The position numbers were made by a program, and so were the translations under genes. A DNA stretch of 64,000 nt from Rhizobium giardinii bv. giardinii H152 (GTDB taxonomy: Bacteria > Pseudomonadota > Alphaproteobacteria > Rhizobiales > Rhizobiaceae), in assembly GCF_000379605.1 (NCBI RefSeq), contig NZ_KB902757.1:158209-222208 (forward strand), read 5' to 3'. Positions 51,657 to 60,094 of the stretch are shown piece by piece (position 1 is the first letter of the stretch; every line of letters begins with the position of its first letter). Below the pieces are notes generated by a model, which worked only from the letters and a program-made list of their open reading frames with translations, did no database searches and was not told the origin of the DNA.

Positions 51657-51688
51657 CAAAACACTTAGCTATTGCGCTAAGTGTTTTG
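51657..51688. promoter_or_regulatory. palindromic operator candidate for the ArsR-type regulator
   Basis: CAAAACACTTAGC (51657-51669) and GCTAAGTGTTTTG (51676-51688) are perfectly complementary 13-bp arms with a 6-bp spacer. A third partial copy, ACTTAG, follows at about 51695. The palindrome ends 17 bp before the regulator's ATG, where it should cover the promoter. Confidence 0.65.
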
Positions 51689-51705
51689 CGGTGATACTTA
51701 GCCTT

Positions 51706-52050
51706 ATGGAACAGTATTCACGGCAACTGGACGGCATTTTTCAGGCGCTGGCCGATCCCACCCGTCGGGCCGTTCTGGCTCGGTTGGGCACGGGCCCGGC
51801 GAGCATCAGCGATCTCGCAAAGCCCTTCGACATGGCCCTGCCCTCGTTCATGAAGCACATCCGCTTTCTCGAAGGCAGCGGCTTGATCCGGACACGCAAG
51901 GAAGGCCGCGTCCGGACCTGCGTCATCCAGGAGGGCCAATTGGCTGCGGTCGAAGCGTGGCTATCCCAACAACGCGCCCTCTGGGAGGGCCGCACCGACA
52001 GGCTAGAGCAGTTTGTCGTCACCGCTCAAAAGAAAGGAGAAGCGCAATGA
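51706..52050 (+). CDS. ArsR-family winged-helix transcriptional regulator
   Basis: A 114-residue regulator. The winged helix reads IFQALADPTRRAVLARLGTGPASISDLAKPFDMALPSFMKHIRFLEGSGLIRTRKEGRVRTCVIQ. It has only one cysteine (in RTCVIQ) and lacks the paired metal- or persulfide-sensing cysteines of ArsR or BigR. It belongs to the ArsR subgroup that is usually coupled to an AHSA1/SRPBCC gene, and indeed its stop overlaps that gene's start by 4 nt. It probably represses its own operon through the palindrome just upstream. Confidence 0.88.
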   Translation: MEQYSRQLDGIFQALADPTRRAVLARLGTGPASISDLAKPFDMALPSFMKHIRFLEGSGLIRTRKEGRVRTCVIQEGQLAAVEAWLSQQRALWEGRTDRLEQFVVTAQKKGEAQ

Positions 52051-52526
52051 TCCGTTCTTCAAATCCGGAGCTCGACCTGACGATTTCCCGCGTCATCCGG
52101 GCACCGCGCTCGCTCGTGTGGAGCGCCTGGACCGACCCTGCCAGCCTCGAACAATGGTGGATACCGGCACCAGCCAGATGCAAGGTCGTGGAGATGGAAC
52201 TGCGCCCCGGGGGCTCTTTCATCACCCGGATGAGCGAGAATGGCGGCGATTTCGAACCCCACCTGAACGCCTGCTTCCTCGATATCGCCGATGGCGAGCG
52301 GATCGTCTTTACAAACGCGCTGGTCGGCGGATGGCGGCCCGCCGAACAGCCGTTCATGACCGCGATCATCACCTTGAAGGACCATTCGGACGGCACGGAT
52401 TATACCGCCTATGTGATGCACAAGAACAATGCAGACCGCAACATGCACGCGGAAATGGGCTTTTATGACGGGTGGGGCACCGTTGTCGAGCAACTGGCCA
52501 ACCTCGTCGAACAACGCGTGGGCTGA
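52047..52526 (+). CDS. AHSA1/SRPBCC domain protein
   Basis: A 159-residue START-like (SRPBCC) protein: LTISRVIRAPRSLVWSAWTDPASLEQWWIPAPARCKVVEMELRPGGSFITRM, then FLDIADGERIVFTNALVGGW and MGFYDGWGTVVEQLANLVE. The fold forms a deep hydrophobic pocket for a small ligand. In Hsp90 co-factor Aha1 the same domain has another role, but bacterial ones paired with ArsR regulators are thought to bind small molecules; the ligand is unknown. AAGGAGA precedes the ATG and lies inside the arsR end. Confidence 0.87.
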   Translation: MIRSSNPELDLTISRVIRAPRSLVWSAWTDPASLEQWWIPAPARCKVVEMELRPGGSFITRMSENGGDFEPHLNACFLDIADGERIVFTNALVGGWRPAEQPFMTAIITLKDHSDGTDYTAYVMHKNNADRNMHAEMGFYDGWGTVVEQLANLVEQRVG

Positions 52527-52542
52527 ACAGCCTGCCGGAATT

Positions 52543-52577
52543 TGCCGTCCCTCCGCAATGGTCGGAGAGGGACGGCA
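52543..52577. terminator. terminator-like hairpin between convergent AHSA1 and Prx5 genes
   Basis: TGCCGTCCCTCCG pairs with CGGAGAGGGACGGCA, leaving a two-base bulge on the right arm, across a 7-nt loop. It lies in the 71-bp gap between convergent genes and probably ends transcription from both sides. Confidence 0.55.
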
Positions 52578-52597
52578 GATCACCTACAAACCGGCCC

Positions 52598-53083
52598 TTA
52601 AATCTGGTCCAGCATGGCGGCGGCAGCCGAAACGGTTGCCTGGCCCGGGTTTTCCTCGACGTTCAGGGTCTTGACGACGCCATTCTCCACCAGCATCGAA
52701 TAACGCTTCGAACGCACGCCGAGCGTGCCGGCCGAGAGGTCGATGTCCATGCCGAGCGCCTTGGTGAAGGCGGCGTTCCAGTCCGAGAGGAAGTGGATCT
52801 TGCCCATGCCGCCGGATGCGGTTGCCCAGGCGCCCATGACATGCAGGTCGTTGACGGCGACGACGGCGATGTCGTCGACGCCGCGCGCCAGGATCGCGTC
52901 GCGGTTTTCCAGATAGCCGGGCAGGTGATTGAGCGAGCAGGTCGGCGTGAAGGCGCCGGGAACCGCAAACAGCACGACCGTCTTGCCGGAAAACAGCTGA
53001 TCGGTGGTGATTTCGACTGGGCCGTCGGCGGTCTTTTCCTTGAAGGTGGCGGCAGGCAGCTTGTCTCCGACAGAAATGGTCAC
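52598..53083 (-). CDS. peroxiredoxin, Prx5 type
   Basis: A 161-residue atypical peroxiredoxin. The peroxidatic Cys is in FAVPGAFTPTCSLNHLPGYL (about 40-59), followed by VVAVNDLHVMGAWA and FLSDWNAAFTKALGMDIDL, all Prx5 hallmarks. Relatives often work with glutathione/glutaredoxin. The GTG at 53083 has AAGGAG 8 nt upstream and gives the expected N terminus (TISVGDKLPAATF). It lies upstream of nothing else on the minus strand, so it is likely monocistronic. It is one of two peroxiredoxins within about 2 kb. Confidence 0.9.
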   Translation of the reverse strand: MTISVGDKLPAATFKEKTADGPVEITTDQLFSGKTVVLFAVPGAFTPTCSLNHLPGYLENRDAILARGVDDIAVVAVNDLHVMGAWATASGGMGKIHFLSDWNAAFTKALGMDIDLSAGTLGVRSKRYSMLVENGVVKTLNVEENPGQATVSAAAAMLDQI

Positions 53084-53177
53084 GGTCTTACTCCTTGAGG
53101 CTTTTCGGAAAGGCAAAAAGCGCAGTCGCTCATTGGGGCGGGCGCTGCGATGGGTCGCGAAGGAATATAGAATTGCC

Positions 53178-54020
53178 TCAGTCAAAGGCAAGCGGGGTTT
53201 CCATGCTGCGCTTGCCGGATCGCACGACGAGCAGGACCGATCCGCTCTTCAGCGCGCCGCCCTTTGCCGGAACCCGCACCGGCACGTCTGCGGTCAATGC
53301 ACCATTCGCTACGCTGATGATTTCCGGCTTGCCGAAGCTGTAGCCGGGCGGACCGGCGAGGAAAAGCTCGGGCGGTTTTTCGGCTGACGCATCGGGCGTC
53401 ACCAGCGATAGGCGAAGACGAGCCGCATCGAAGGACGCGGCCTTGACCTTGAACGTCTCGGACGGTTGCGCCGGCAAGGCGGCAACGGCATCGTCAATCC
53501 GCGCCCTGTCGAGCGGGTTTTCTGCCGTACCTTCGGGCAACGAAAGGCTGAGATTAGCCTGGACAGGGATGCAGATGTCCTTGCAGATGCCGAGGAAGAC
53601 CGAGAAATTGAGGGACAGATCGCCGCTCTTCCTCTCGCTCTTCAACAGAAGCGGAAAAGCCACGGATTTGTCGTAACCGGTGTAGTGATCCACACCTTCG
53701 CCAAAGCGCTTCGGTGGCGGAAAGCGCATTCCCAGAACGGAGACGCCATCCTTCGGATCGATGCTCACCTGTGGCGGTATGCCGCTTGCTCCGGGCTCCA
53801 GCCAATAGGTCTTCCAGCCGGGTTCCAGGCGGATGTCGAGGATGGCCGGAATCGTCCCGTCTGGCTGCGGCCTGTCGGCGACGATGCGGATCGCGCCGCC
53901 CTCGGAATGCGCCCACTCGCTCTGCGCGGCCTGCACAGTGGGGACAATAAAAAAATATGCGGCAAGGCTTGCCAGCGCCGCCAAATGAGTCGCATTCTCT
54001 AGGAGACGATGATCTTTCAT
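53178..54020 (-). CDS. stand-alone DsbD-alpha (thiol-disulfide interchange N-terminal domain) protein
   Basis: A 280-residue periplasmic protein with an N-terminal hydrophobic segment (about 9-32, ending VQAAQ). The body is the immunoglobulin-like domain found at the N terminus of DsbD: GWKTYWLEPGASGIPPQ, GVDHYTGYDKSVAFPLLL and NFSVFLGICKDICIPVQANLSLSLP. The two Cys are in GICKDICIP. Unlike full DsbD there is no CcdA-type membrane domain or thioredoxin domain; length and sequence end after the domain. A membrane electron donor must be encoded elsewhere. It is divergent from the YqgE gene. Confidence 0.82.
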   Translation of the reverse strand: MKDHRLLENATHLAALASLAAYFFIVPTVQAAQSEWAHSEGGAIRIVADRPQPDGTIPAILDIRLEPGWKTYWLEPGASGIPPQVSIDPKDGVSVLGMRFPPPKRFGEGVDHYTGYDKSVAFPLLLKSERKSGDLSLNFSVFLGICKDICIPVQANLSLSLPEGTAENPLDRARIDDAVAALPAQPSETFKVKAASFDAARLRLSLVTPDASAEKPPELFLAGPPGYSFGKPEIISVANGALTADVPVRVPAKGGALKSGSVLLVVRSGKRSMETPLAFD

Positions 54021-54182
54021 GAGGATGAGGCTTATCGGTTTTGGGGCATGGTTGAAAGATGCCCGCTTTCACCTCCGGATCATTTTCTCTTGATGGAGGC
54101 GAGCCGAGGAAACCCAAGAAAAGCCTCAAAACCAAAAGACGAGGGGTGGAAACGCTTTTCATTGACCCAGAAGGCTGACACC

Positions 54183-54785
54183 ATGATGGCGACATTTCAG
54201 AAGAAGCGCGAGCGCGGTTTGCTAGACGGTCAGTTCCTGATCGCCATGCCCGGCATGTTCGACAGCAATTTCGCCCGCACGGTCATCTTCATCTGCGCCC
54301 ATTCCAGTGACGGTGCCATGGGTTTCGTGCTCAACCGTCCGCAGCAATTGACCTTTCCGGATGTGCTTCTTCACCTGCAGATCATCGATCAGGCAGAAGC
54401 GATCCGCTTGCCGACCATCACCCGCAATTTCCAGATCCAGACGGGGGGGCCGGTCGAAACCGGTCGTGGCTTCGTGCTGCATTCCGACGACTACCTGAGC
54501 GAATCCAGCATTCCGGTCAGCGATGACATCTGCCTGACGGCGACGCTCGATATCGTGCGGGCGATTTCCCGCGGCGAGGGGCCTTCCAAGGCGATGATGA
54601 TGCTCGGCTATGCCGGCTGGGGTGCCGGCCAGCTGGAAAGTGAGATCGCCAGCAATGGCTGGCTGAATTGCCCGGCGAGCGAGGAACTGATCTTCGACCG
54701 CGATCTCGGCGACAAATATGACCGGGCTCTGGCGCTGATGGGCGTTTCTCCGGCGATGCTGTCCATGGATGCCGGTCACGCCTGA
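54183..54785 (+). CDS. YqgE/AlgH family protein
   Basis: A 200-residue protein of the DUF179 (YqgE/AlgH) family. The start LLDGQFLIAMPGMFDSNFARTVIFICAHSSDGAMGFVLNRP is diagnostic, as are FQIQTGGPVETGRGFVLHSDDY and MMMLGYAGWGAGQLESEIASNGWL. Despite structures and wide conservation, the function is not established; AlgH is linked to regulation of alginate in Pseudomonas. The start ATG is at 54183, with a second Met directly after. The downstream gene csbD has its own stress-type promoter. Confidence 0.9.
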   Translation: MMATFQKKRERGLLDGQFLIAMPGMFDSNFARTVIFICAHSSDGAMGFVLNRPQQLTFPDVLLHLQIIDQAEAIRLPTITRNFQIQTGGPVETGRGFVLHSDDYLSESSIPVSDDICLTATLDIVRAISRGEGPSKAMMMLGYAGWGAGQLESEIASNGWLNCPASEELIFDRDLGDKYDRALALMGVSPAMLSMDAGHA

Positions 54786-54819
54786 CCGACGGATTTTTCC
54801 TCCGTTACGGCTTTTTGCC

Positions 54820-54844
54820 GGAACAATTTCACCTGCCTTCCGTT
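54820..54844 (+). promoter_or_regulatory. EcfG (RpoE2-type) general-stress promoter for csbD gene
   Basis: GGAAC (54820-54824), a 16-nt spacer and CGTT (54841-54844) match the alphaproteobacterial EcfG promoter exactly. It lies about 60 bp ahead of the csbD-like start codon. Confidence 0.7.
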
Positions 54845-54855
54845 TTCCGAACGCA

Positions 54856-54880
54856 AGGACAGGGCGCTTGGTCCTGTCCT
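54856..54880 (+). other. hairpin in the csbD leader
   Basis: AGGACAGG pairs perfectly with CCTGTCCT across a 9-nt loop, within the predicted 5' leader between the EcfG promoter and the ribosome-binding site. It could stabilise the mRNA. Confidence 0.4.
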
Positions 54881-54902
54881 CAACCTTTCAAGGAGACTGA
54901 TC

Positions 54903-55094
54903 ATGGGCAGCACTTCCGACAAGATTTCCGGCGCAGCCAATCAGGCGGCAGGCAAGGCCAAGCAGGCGGCCGGCAAGGCAACCGGCAGCAGGAAACTGCA
55001 GGCTGAAGGAAAAGGTCAGGAAGTGAAGGGCAAGGTCCAGTCAGCGACTGGCAAGGCCAAGAGTGCCGTAAAAGGCACCATTGACCGCATGTAA
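54903..55094 (+). CDS. CsbD family stress protein
   Basis: A 63-residue, strongly hydrophilic Ala/Lys/Gly-rich protein: SDKISGAANQAAGKAKQAAGKA, then LQAEGKGQEVKGKVQSATGKAKSAVKG. The repeated GK.K.A.GK pattern is the CsbD-like fold (helical, partly disordered), named after a Bacillus sigma-B stress protein. AAGGAGACTG precedes the ATG. The EcfG promoter upstream fits membership in the general stress regulon. No molecular activity is known. Confidence 0.9.
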   Translation: MGSTSDKISGAANQAAGKAKQAAGKATGSRKLQAEGKGQEVKGKVQSATGKAKSAVKGTIDRM

Positions 55095-55306
55095 TGCAAG
55101 AATTGCTGTCCCCTGTTTTTATGGGTGGACAGCTACAAGGTGCGCGAATCGACTGTCCTGACGGGTTCAACTGGATGGGAGATTTCTAGCGCCGGTGCCC
55201 GCTGTGCTTCTCGCCGGCGGGCATTCCTCTGCCGGAGCATATGCTGTCGCTTGATGCATTGTATTTATGCGATATTCCATGCTGACCATTGGGCGGATGA
55301 TTTTTC

Positions 55307-56376
55307 ATGAGACTTTACGAATGCGGCAATTGCGGAACCCCGGTCCATTTTGACAACCGCGTTTGCATCAATTGCGGCTCACGGCTTGGCTTCCTGCCGG
55401 AAGCCATGGCGATGCAGGCGGTGATGCCGGCCGGTGATGACCTCTGGCGGGTATCCTCGCGTCAGGAGGGGGATGTCCGTTTCTGTGCCAATGCCGCGCA
55501 TGACATATGCAACTGGCTGATCTCGGTGAACGACGAGCATACCTATTGTCAGGCGTGCCGCTACAATCGCATGGTACCTGTCACCGACAACCCGGAGGGG
55601 CTGGCGCGCTGGCAGAAGATCGGCCAGGCGCAGCGGCATCTGTTCTATTCGCTGTTGCGCTGGAATCTGCCGCGGCCCGGGCGTGACGTCGATCCGCAGG
55701 GCGGGCTTGTCTTCGATTTTCTCGCCGACGAGGTCGATAGCTACGGCAACCTCGTGCCGGCCATGACCGGTCATGAAGACGGCCTGATCAGCCTGCGTGC
55801 GGCTGAAGCCGATGACGCCACGCGCGAAAGCGTGCGTGTGTCGATGAACGAGCCCTACCGCACGCTGATCGGCCATTTCCGCCACGAGATCGGTCACTTC
55901 TACTGGGGCCAGCTTGTCCGCGACGACCAGACCCTGAACGAGGCGCGATCGCTGTTCGGCGACGAACGGGCGGATTATGCCGAGGCGCTTCGCCGCAATT
56001 ACGAGCAGGGACCTCCCGCCGACTGGCAGACACGGTTCATCAGCACCTATGCCAGCACGCATCCGGCAGAGGATTTCGCCGAATGCTGGGCACACTTTTT
56101 CCATATCGTCGATGCGCTGGAAACGGCGCATTCCTTCGGACTTTCGACCGAACCGCGCCGCCACGAGGGCATGGCGGCGGAAGTCGATTTCGACCCCTAT
56201 CGGGCGACCGATGCGCAGACGCTGGTCGACGCCTGGATCCCCCTGAGCGTGGCGCTGAACAGCATTCAGCGCAGCATGGGCCAGCCAGACAGCTATCCGT
56301 TCGTGCTTTCGCCGCCAGTCGTGCAGAAGCTGGACTTTATCAACCGGCTGATAAGGCGGGCGGGAGCTGGCTATAG

Positions 56377-56383
<7 letters not shown>
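55307..56383 (+). CDS. zinc-ribbon plus metallopeptidase (Peptidase_Mx type)
   Basis: A 358-residue protein. The N-terminal zinc ribbon is LYECGNCGTPVHFDNRVCINCGSRLGF (residues 3-29), and more cysteines follow in RFCANAAHDICNWL and YCQACRYNRMVP. The peptidase domain contains LIGHFRHEIGHFYWGQLV with HExxH at 193-197, the later GDERADYAEALRRNYEQG, and HPAEDFAECWAHFFHIVDALE. This is the Peptidase_Mx family of putative cytoplasmic zinc metallopeptidases; its substrate is unknown. The stop codon (56381-56383) falls in a heptamer tandem array. Confidence 0.83.
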
Positions 56384-56476
<93 letters not shown>

Positions 56477-56493
56477 ACCTTCCTACTGCCGTG

Positions 56494-59406
56494 CTACGCC
56501 CGCTTCATCAGCGGAAAGCGTTCCTTCAGGAGCCGCAGGATCGATTCCGAGCCGATCGGCGGACCGAACAGGAAGCTCTGGCCGAAATCGCAGCCCAGCT
56601 GGGCCAGCTGGATGGCATCCTCCTCGGATTCGATGCCTTCGGCGACGACCTGCATGTCGAGTTCGCGTGCCATGGTGATGACGGAGCGGAGCAGGATCGT
56701 GCGCTTGTCGCTCGGATCCTTGACCAGCGCCTTGTCGATCTTGATCGTATCGAAGGGGAAGCGGGTGAGGTAGGCGAGCGAGGAATGGCCGGTGCCGAAG
56801 TCGTCGAGCGCCAGCTTCAGGCCGGCATCCTTCAGCTTTTCCAGCACCAGGCGGGCCTGTTCCGGGTTTTCCATGACCAGCGATTCGGTGAGCTCCACCT
56901 TCACCTTCTGCGGATCGCAGTGGTTCTTGTTCAGAATCGCCCGGACATCGTCATGGAGGTCATTGTTGAGCAACTGGGCGCTCGAGAGGTTGATGGAGAC
57001 GAAGATCGGCAGGTCGCCGGTCTGGAGCTGCCAGTCCGTGAGGTCGCTGGTCGCCTTCTCGAAAGCGAACATGCCAAGCTGGTTGATGAGATCGGTGCCT
57101 TCCGCGATCGGGATGAACTCTGACGGCGAGATGCTGCCGCGTTTCGGATGCTCCCAGCGCATGAGGGCTTCGAAACCGGCGATCTCGGCGTCCACCAGGC
57201 GCACGATCGGCTGATAGACGAGGCTCAATTCCTTGCGTTCGATGGCGCGGCGCAGGTCGTTTTCCAGTTGCAGGCGGTCGGTGCCGGAGGTGCGGAAGGC
57301 CGGGCGGAAGGGCTCGACACGGTTACCGCCCGCCTTCTTGGCGCGGTACATCGCGAGCTCGGCGTCATCGAGCAGCCCGGCGGCATTTTCCTGCTGATCG
57401 ACCCAGGAGACGAGGCCGATCGAGGCGGTGAGATTGATTTCGCGGTTGCCGAAATTGAGCGGCACCATGATCGCCTTGGAAACGGCATCGGCAAAGTCGG
57501 CGACCTTGGCGGGGTCGCGCTCCGACATCAGGATCAGGCCGAACTCGTCTCCGACCAGGCGGGCCAGCGTGTCTTGCGGCTTCAGGAGCCGGCGCAGGCG
57601 GCGGGTCAGCGCAATCAGGATATTGTCGCCGGCGGCAATGCCGAGCGCCTCGTTGACCTGCTTGAAGCGATCAATATCGATTGTCAGCACGGTCGGCCGC
57701 ACGGCATTTGAGCCCGGCGCCAGCGACAGGATGGACTGCAGCCGGTCAAGGAAGATCTGCCGGTTCGGCAAACCCGTCAGATTGTCGTGAAGCGCGTTGT
57801 GCAGCAGGCGGTCGAGAGAGGTCTTCTGTTCGGTGATGTCGACGATGGTGCCGACGCAGCGGATGATTTCGCCATTGGCGCCAAGCACCGGCCGCGCGCG
57901 GATCGAGAGCCAGTGGTAGTGACCGTCCTCGGCGCGCACGCGGAATTCGTGGTTCAGCCGCCCCTTGCGATGCTCCAGCAGCACGTCGAGCGTCGCGCGA
58001 AACCGGTCGCGGTCGTCGGGATGCAGGCGCGGCAGCCAGTTGCGCGCAGGCCCGTGCATGGTGCCGGGCGAAAGGCCGAGTTGCGCCGAGATGTCGGGGA
58101 TGGTGACGACGCGATCGCGTGCCACGTCCCAGTCCCAGACGGTATCCCCGGAGCCCGTCAGGGCCAGCGACTGACGTTCGAGATCGGAGAACAGGCCCTG
58201 GCTGTAGGCACCGCCGGCAAACGCGTGCTGCATGACCGTAAAGCCGATCAGCAGCACGATCAGGACGAGACCGCCGCCGAGCGCGGGCTGGACGATGTCA
58301 TTGGCAAGCTGGCCGGTGACCGTCAGCCATGCGCCGAACAGCCAGACGAGGATCAAGAGCCAGGCGGGCACCAAAAGGATGGCCCGGTCGTAACGGTTGA
58401 AGCCGAGATAGGCGATCAGAAATATGCCGCAGGTGCCGGTCAGCGCGAAGGAGAGGCGGGCGATGCCCGATGCAATCGCCGGGTCGTAGATGGCGACGCC
58501 GAACAAGAGGCCGAGGCCGAGGATCCAGGCAAGCGTCGCATAGCTCAGATGCTGGTGCCAGCGGTTGAGGTTGAGATAGGTGAACAGGAAGATCACAAGG
58601 CCGGCGGCCAGGAACACTTCGGTTCCGGCGCGCCATATGCGTTCGTCACCTGCGGTAATGCTGATTAGCTTCGACAGGAATCCGAAATCGACGCAGATAT
58701 AGGCAAGCACCGCCCAGGCGAGCGCAGCCGTCGCCGGCAGCATCGAGGTTCCCTTGACGACGAAGAGAATGGTCAGGAACACCGCAAGCAGGCCGGCAAT
58801 GCCGAGGACGATGCCGCGATAGAGGGTGAAGGCGTTGACCGTGTCCTTGTAGGCATCGGGCTGCCAGAGGTAGATCTGCGGCAGGTCGGGCCCCGCCAGT
58901 TCGGCCACGAAGGTAATGACCGAGCCGGGGTTTAATGTGATGCGAAACACGTCGGCTTCGTCGCTCGGCTGCCGGTCGAGCGCAAAGCCTTCGCTCGGCG
59001 TGATCGAGAGAATGCGCTGCGAGCCGAGGTCCGGCCAGAACAGTTTGGAATTCACCAGGCGGAAATGCGGGGCGACGATGACGCGCTCCAGCTGCTCTTC
59101 CGAAACATTGGCGAGCGCGAAAACGGCCCAGTCGCCCTGGTGGTTCTCGGCGCTCGATCGCACCTCGATGCGGCGCACGATGCCGTCGGTGCCCGGGGCA
59201 GTCGAGACCTGGAAGGCTTCGCCGCGGCCGGTATAGATTTCCGTCGTCGCGGTCAGGTCGAGTGCGGTGTCCTCGCGCGAAATCTTGACGGGTTCCGTGG
59301 CAAATGCTGCGCCGCTACCCAGCAGGCAGACCATGGTCATCATGGCGGTGAGAAGCGCCAGGAGCCGTCGTGCTGAGGCATAGAGAGGCAGGCAATTCAA
59401 AGACAT
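56494..59406 (-). CDS. 7TM-sensor PAS-GGDEF-EAL protein (probable cyclic-di-GMP phosphodiesterase)
   Basis: A 970-residue protein starting at the ATG of TGATG, one base into the GNAT stop. Order: signal/TM (about 12-37); an extracytoplasmic beta-rich 7TMR-DISM-like domain (about 45-185); a block of seven or more helices (about 190-400); a PAS domain with WDWDVARDRVVTIPDISAQLGL; a GGDEF-like domain; and an EAL domain. The cyclase signature reads RLVGDEFGLIL (about 616-626), VGDEF instead of GGDEF, suggesting lost or reduced cyclase activity. The EAL side is intact: GFEALMRWEHP (about 746-756), VELTESLVM and LDDFGTGHSS. It is therefore likely a phosphodiesterase. It is co-transcribed with the GNAT gene. 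Confidence 0.87.
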   Translation of the reverse strand: MSLNCLPLYASARRLLALLTAMMTMVCLLGSGAAFATEPVKISREDTALDLTATTEIYTGRGEAFQVSTAPGTDGIVRRIEVRSSAENHQGDWAVFALANVSEEQLERVIVAPHFRLVNSKLFWPDLGSQRILSITPSEGFALDRQPSDEADVFRITLNPGSVITFVAELAGPDLPQIYLWQPDAYKDTVNAFTLYRGIVLGIAGLLAVFLTILFVVKGTSMLPATAALAWAVLAYICVDFGFLSKLISITAGDERIWRAGTEVFLAAGLVIFLFTYLNLNRWHQHLSYATLAWILGLGLLFGVAIYDPAIASGIARLSFALTGTCGIFLIAYLGFNRYDRAILLVPAWLLILVWLFGAWLTVTGQLANDIVQPALGGGLVLIVLLIGFTVMQHAFAGGAYSQGLFSDLERQSLALTGSGDTVWDWDVARDRVVTIPDISAQLGLSPGTMHGPARNWLPRLHPDDRDRFRATLDVLLEHRKGRLNHEFRVRAEDGHYHWLSIRARPVLGANGEIIRCVGTIVDITEQKTSLDRLLHNALHDNLTGLPNRQIFLDRLQSILSLAPGSNAVRPTVLTIDIDRFKQVNEALGIAAGDNILIALTRRLRRLLKPQDTLARLVGDEFGLILMSERDPAKVADFADAVSKAIMVPLNFGNREINLTASIGLVSWVDQQENAAGLLDDAELAMYRAKKAGGNRVEPFRPAFRTSGTDRLQLENDLRRAIERKELSLVYQPIVRLVDAEIAGFEALMRWEHPKRGSISPSEFIPIAEGTDLINQLGMFAFEKATSDLTDWQLQTGDLPIFVSINLSSAQLLNNDLHDDVRAILNKNHCDPQKVKVELTESLVMENPEQARLVLEKLKDAGLKLALDDFGTGHSSLAYLTRFPFDTIKIDKALVKDPSDKRTILLRSVITMARELDMQVVAEGIESEEDAIQLAQLGCDFGQSFLFGPPIGSESILRLLKERFPLMKRA

Positions 59407-60017
59407 CAATCACTCAAATTCTTGGGTTGCACGCTGTCCTGCGAGAGAAGGGAGAACATGAGGTGATCGCGCCATTGCCCGTTGATTTTCAGATATTCCC
59501 GCAAGTAGCCTTCACGCTGAAACCCGGCCTTTTCAAGGAGCCGGATACTTCTCTGGTTCTCGGGAATACAGGCTGCTTCGATACGGTGCAACTGAAGGCT
59601 CGAAAAGATGTAGGGAATGGCTAGCTTGACGGCCTCGGCCATATGGCCCTTGCCGGCGTGCCGCTCGCCCATCCAGTAGCCGATCATGCAGCATTGGGCG
59701 GCTCCCCGGCGGATGTAGCCGATGGTCAGGCCACCGACCAGCTGGTCCTGCGCGCGCAGGAAAATGAACAATGGCACGGCCTGGCCGGAGGCAAATTCCT
59801 GCTCGTTGCGGATGACGCGGCTGCGAAAGGCACTCTCGGTCATTTCGTCGGCGCGCCAGGTCGGCTCCCAGGGCTCGAGGAAGGCGCGGCTTTCGCTACG
59901 CAGTTGATACCATTGCCGATAATCGGATGCCTTGGGCAGGCGCAGCAAATACGTAGCATTGGCAATCTCGACCGGATCCGGCTGCCGTGACAGAAACCGA
60001 AAGACCGATCGTGTCAT
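59406..60017 (-). CDS. GNAT family N-acetyltransferase (RimJ/RimL-like)
   Basis: A 203-residue acetyltransferase. The ATG at 60017 has GGAGG 6 nt upstream. RimJ-type features are LLRLPKASDYRQWYQLRSESRAFLEPWEP at the N terminus, IGYWMGERHAGKGHMAEAVKLAIPYIF carrying the acetyl-CoA loop (about 117-143), and LHRIEAACIPENQRSIRLLEKAGFQREGYLREYL. Members acetylate N-termini of ribosomal proteins or small substrates; the target is unknown. It lies between the M16 peptidase gene (78 bp upstream) and the GGDEF/EAL gene (overlapping), so the four genes from thrC on may form one transcript. Confidence 0.87.
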   Translation of the reverse strand: MTRSVFRFLSRQPDPVEIANATYLLRLPKASDYRQWYQLRSESRAFLEPWEPTWRADEMTESAFRSRVIRNEQEFASGQAVPLFIFLRAQDQLVGGLTIGYIRRGAAQCCMIGYWMGERHAGKGHMAEAVKLAIPYIFSSLQLHRIEAACIPENQRSIRLLEKAGFQREGYLREYLKINGQWRDHLMFSLLSQDSVQPKNLSD

Positions 60018-60094
60018 ATAAGCCTCCGCGGCGCGTGGGATGCGAGGCGCCGGGCGCTCGAAGAACGCCCGCAGGTCGCCCTTCAAAATAAGTA

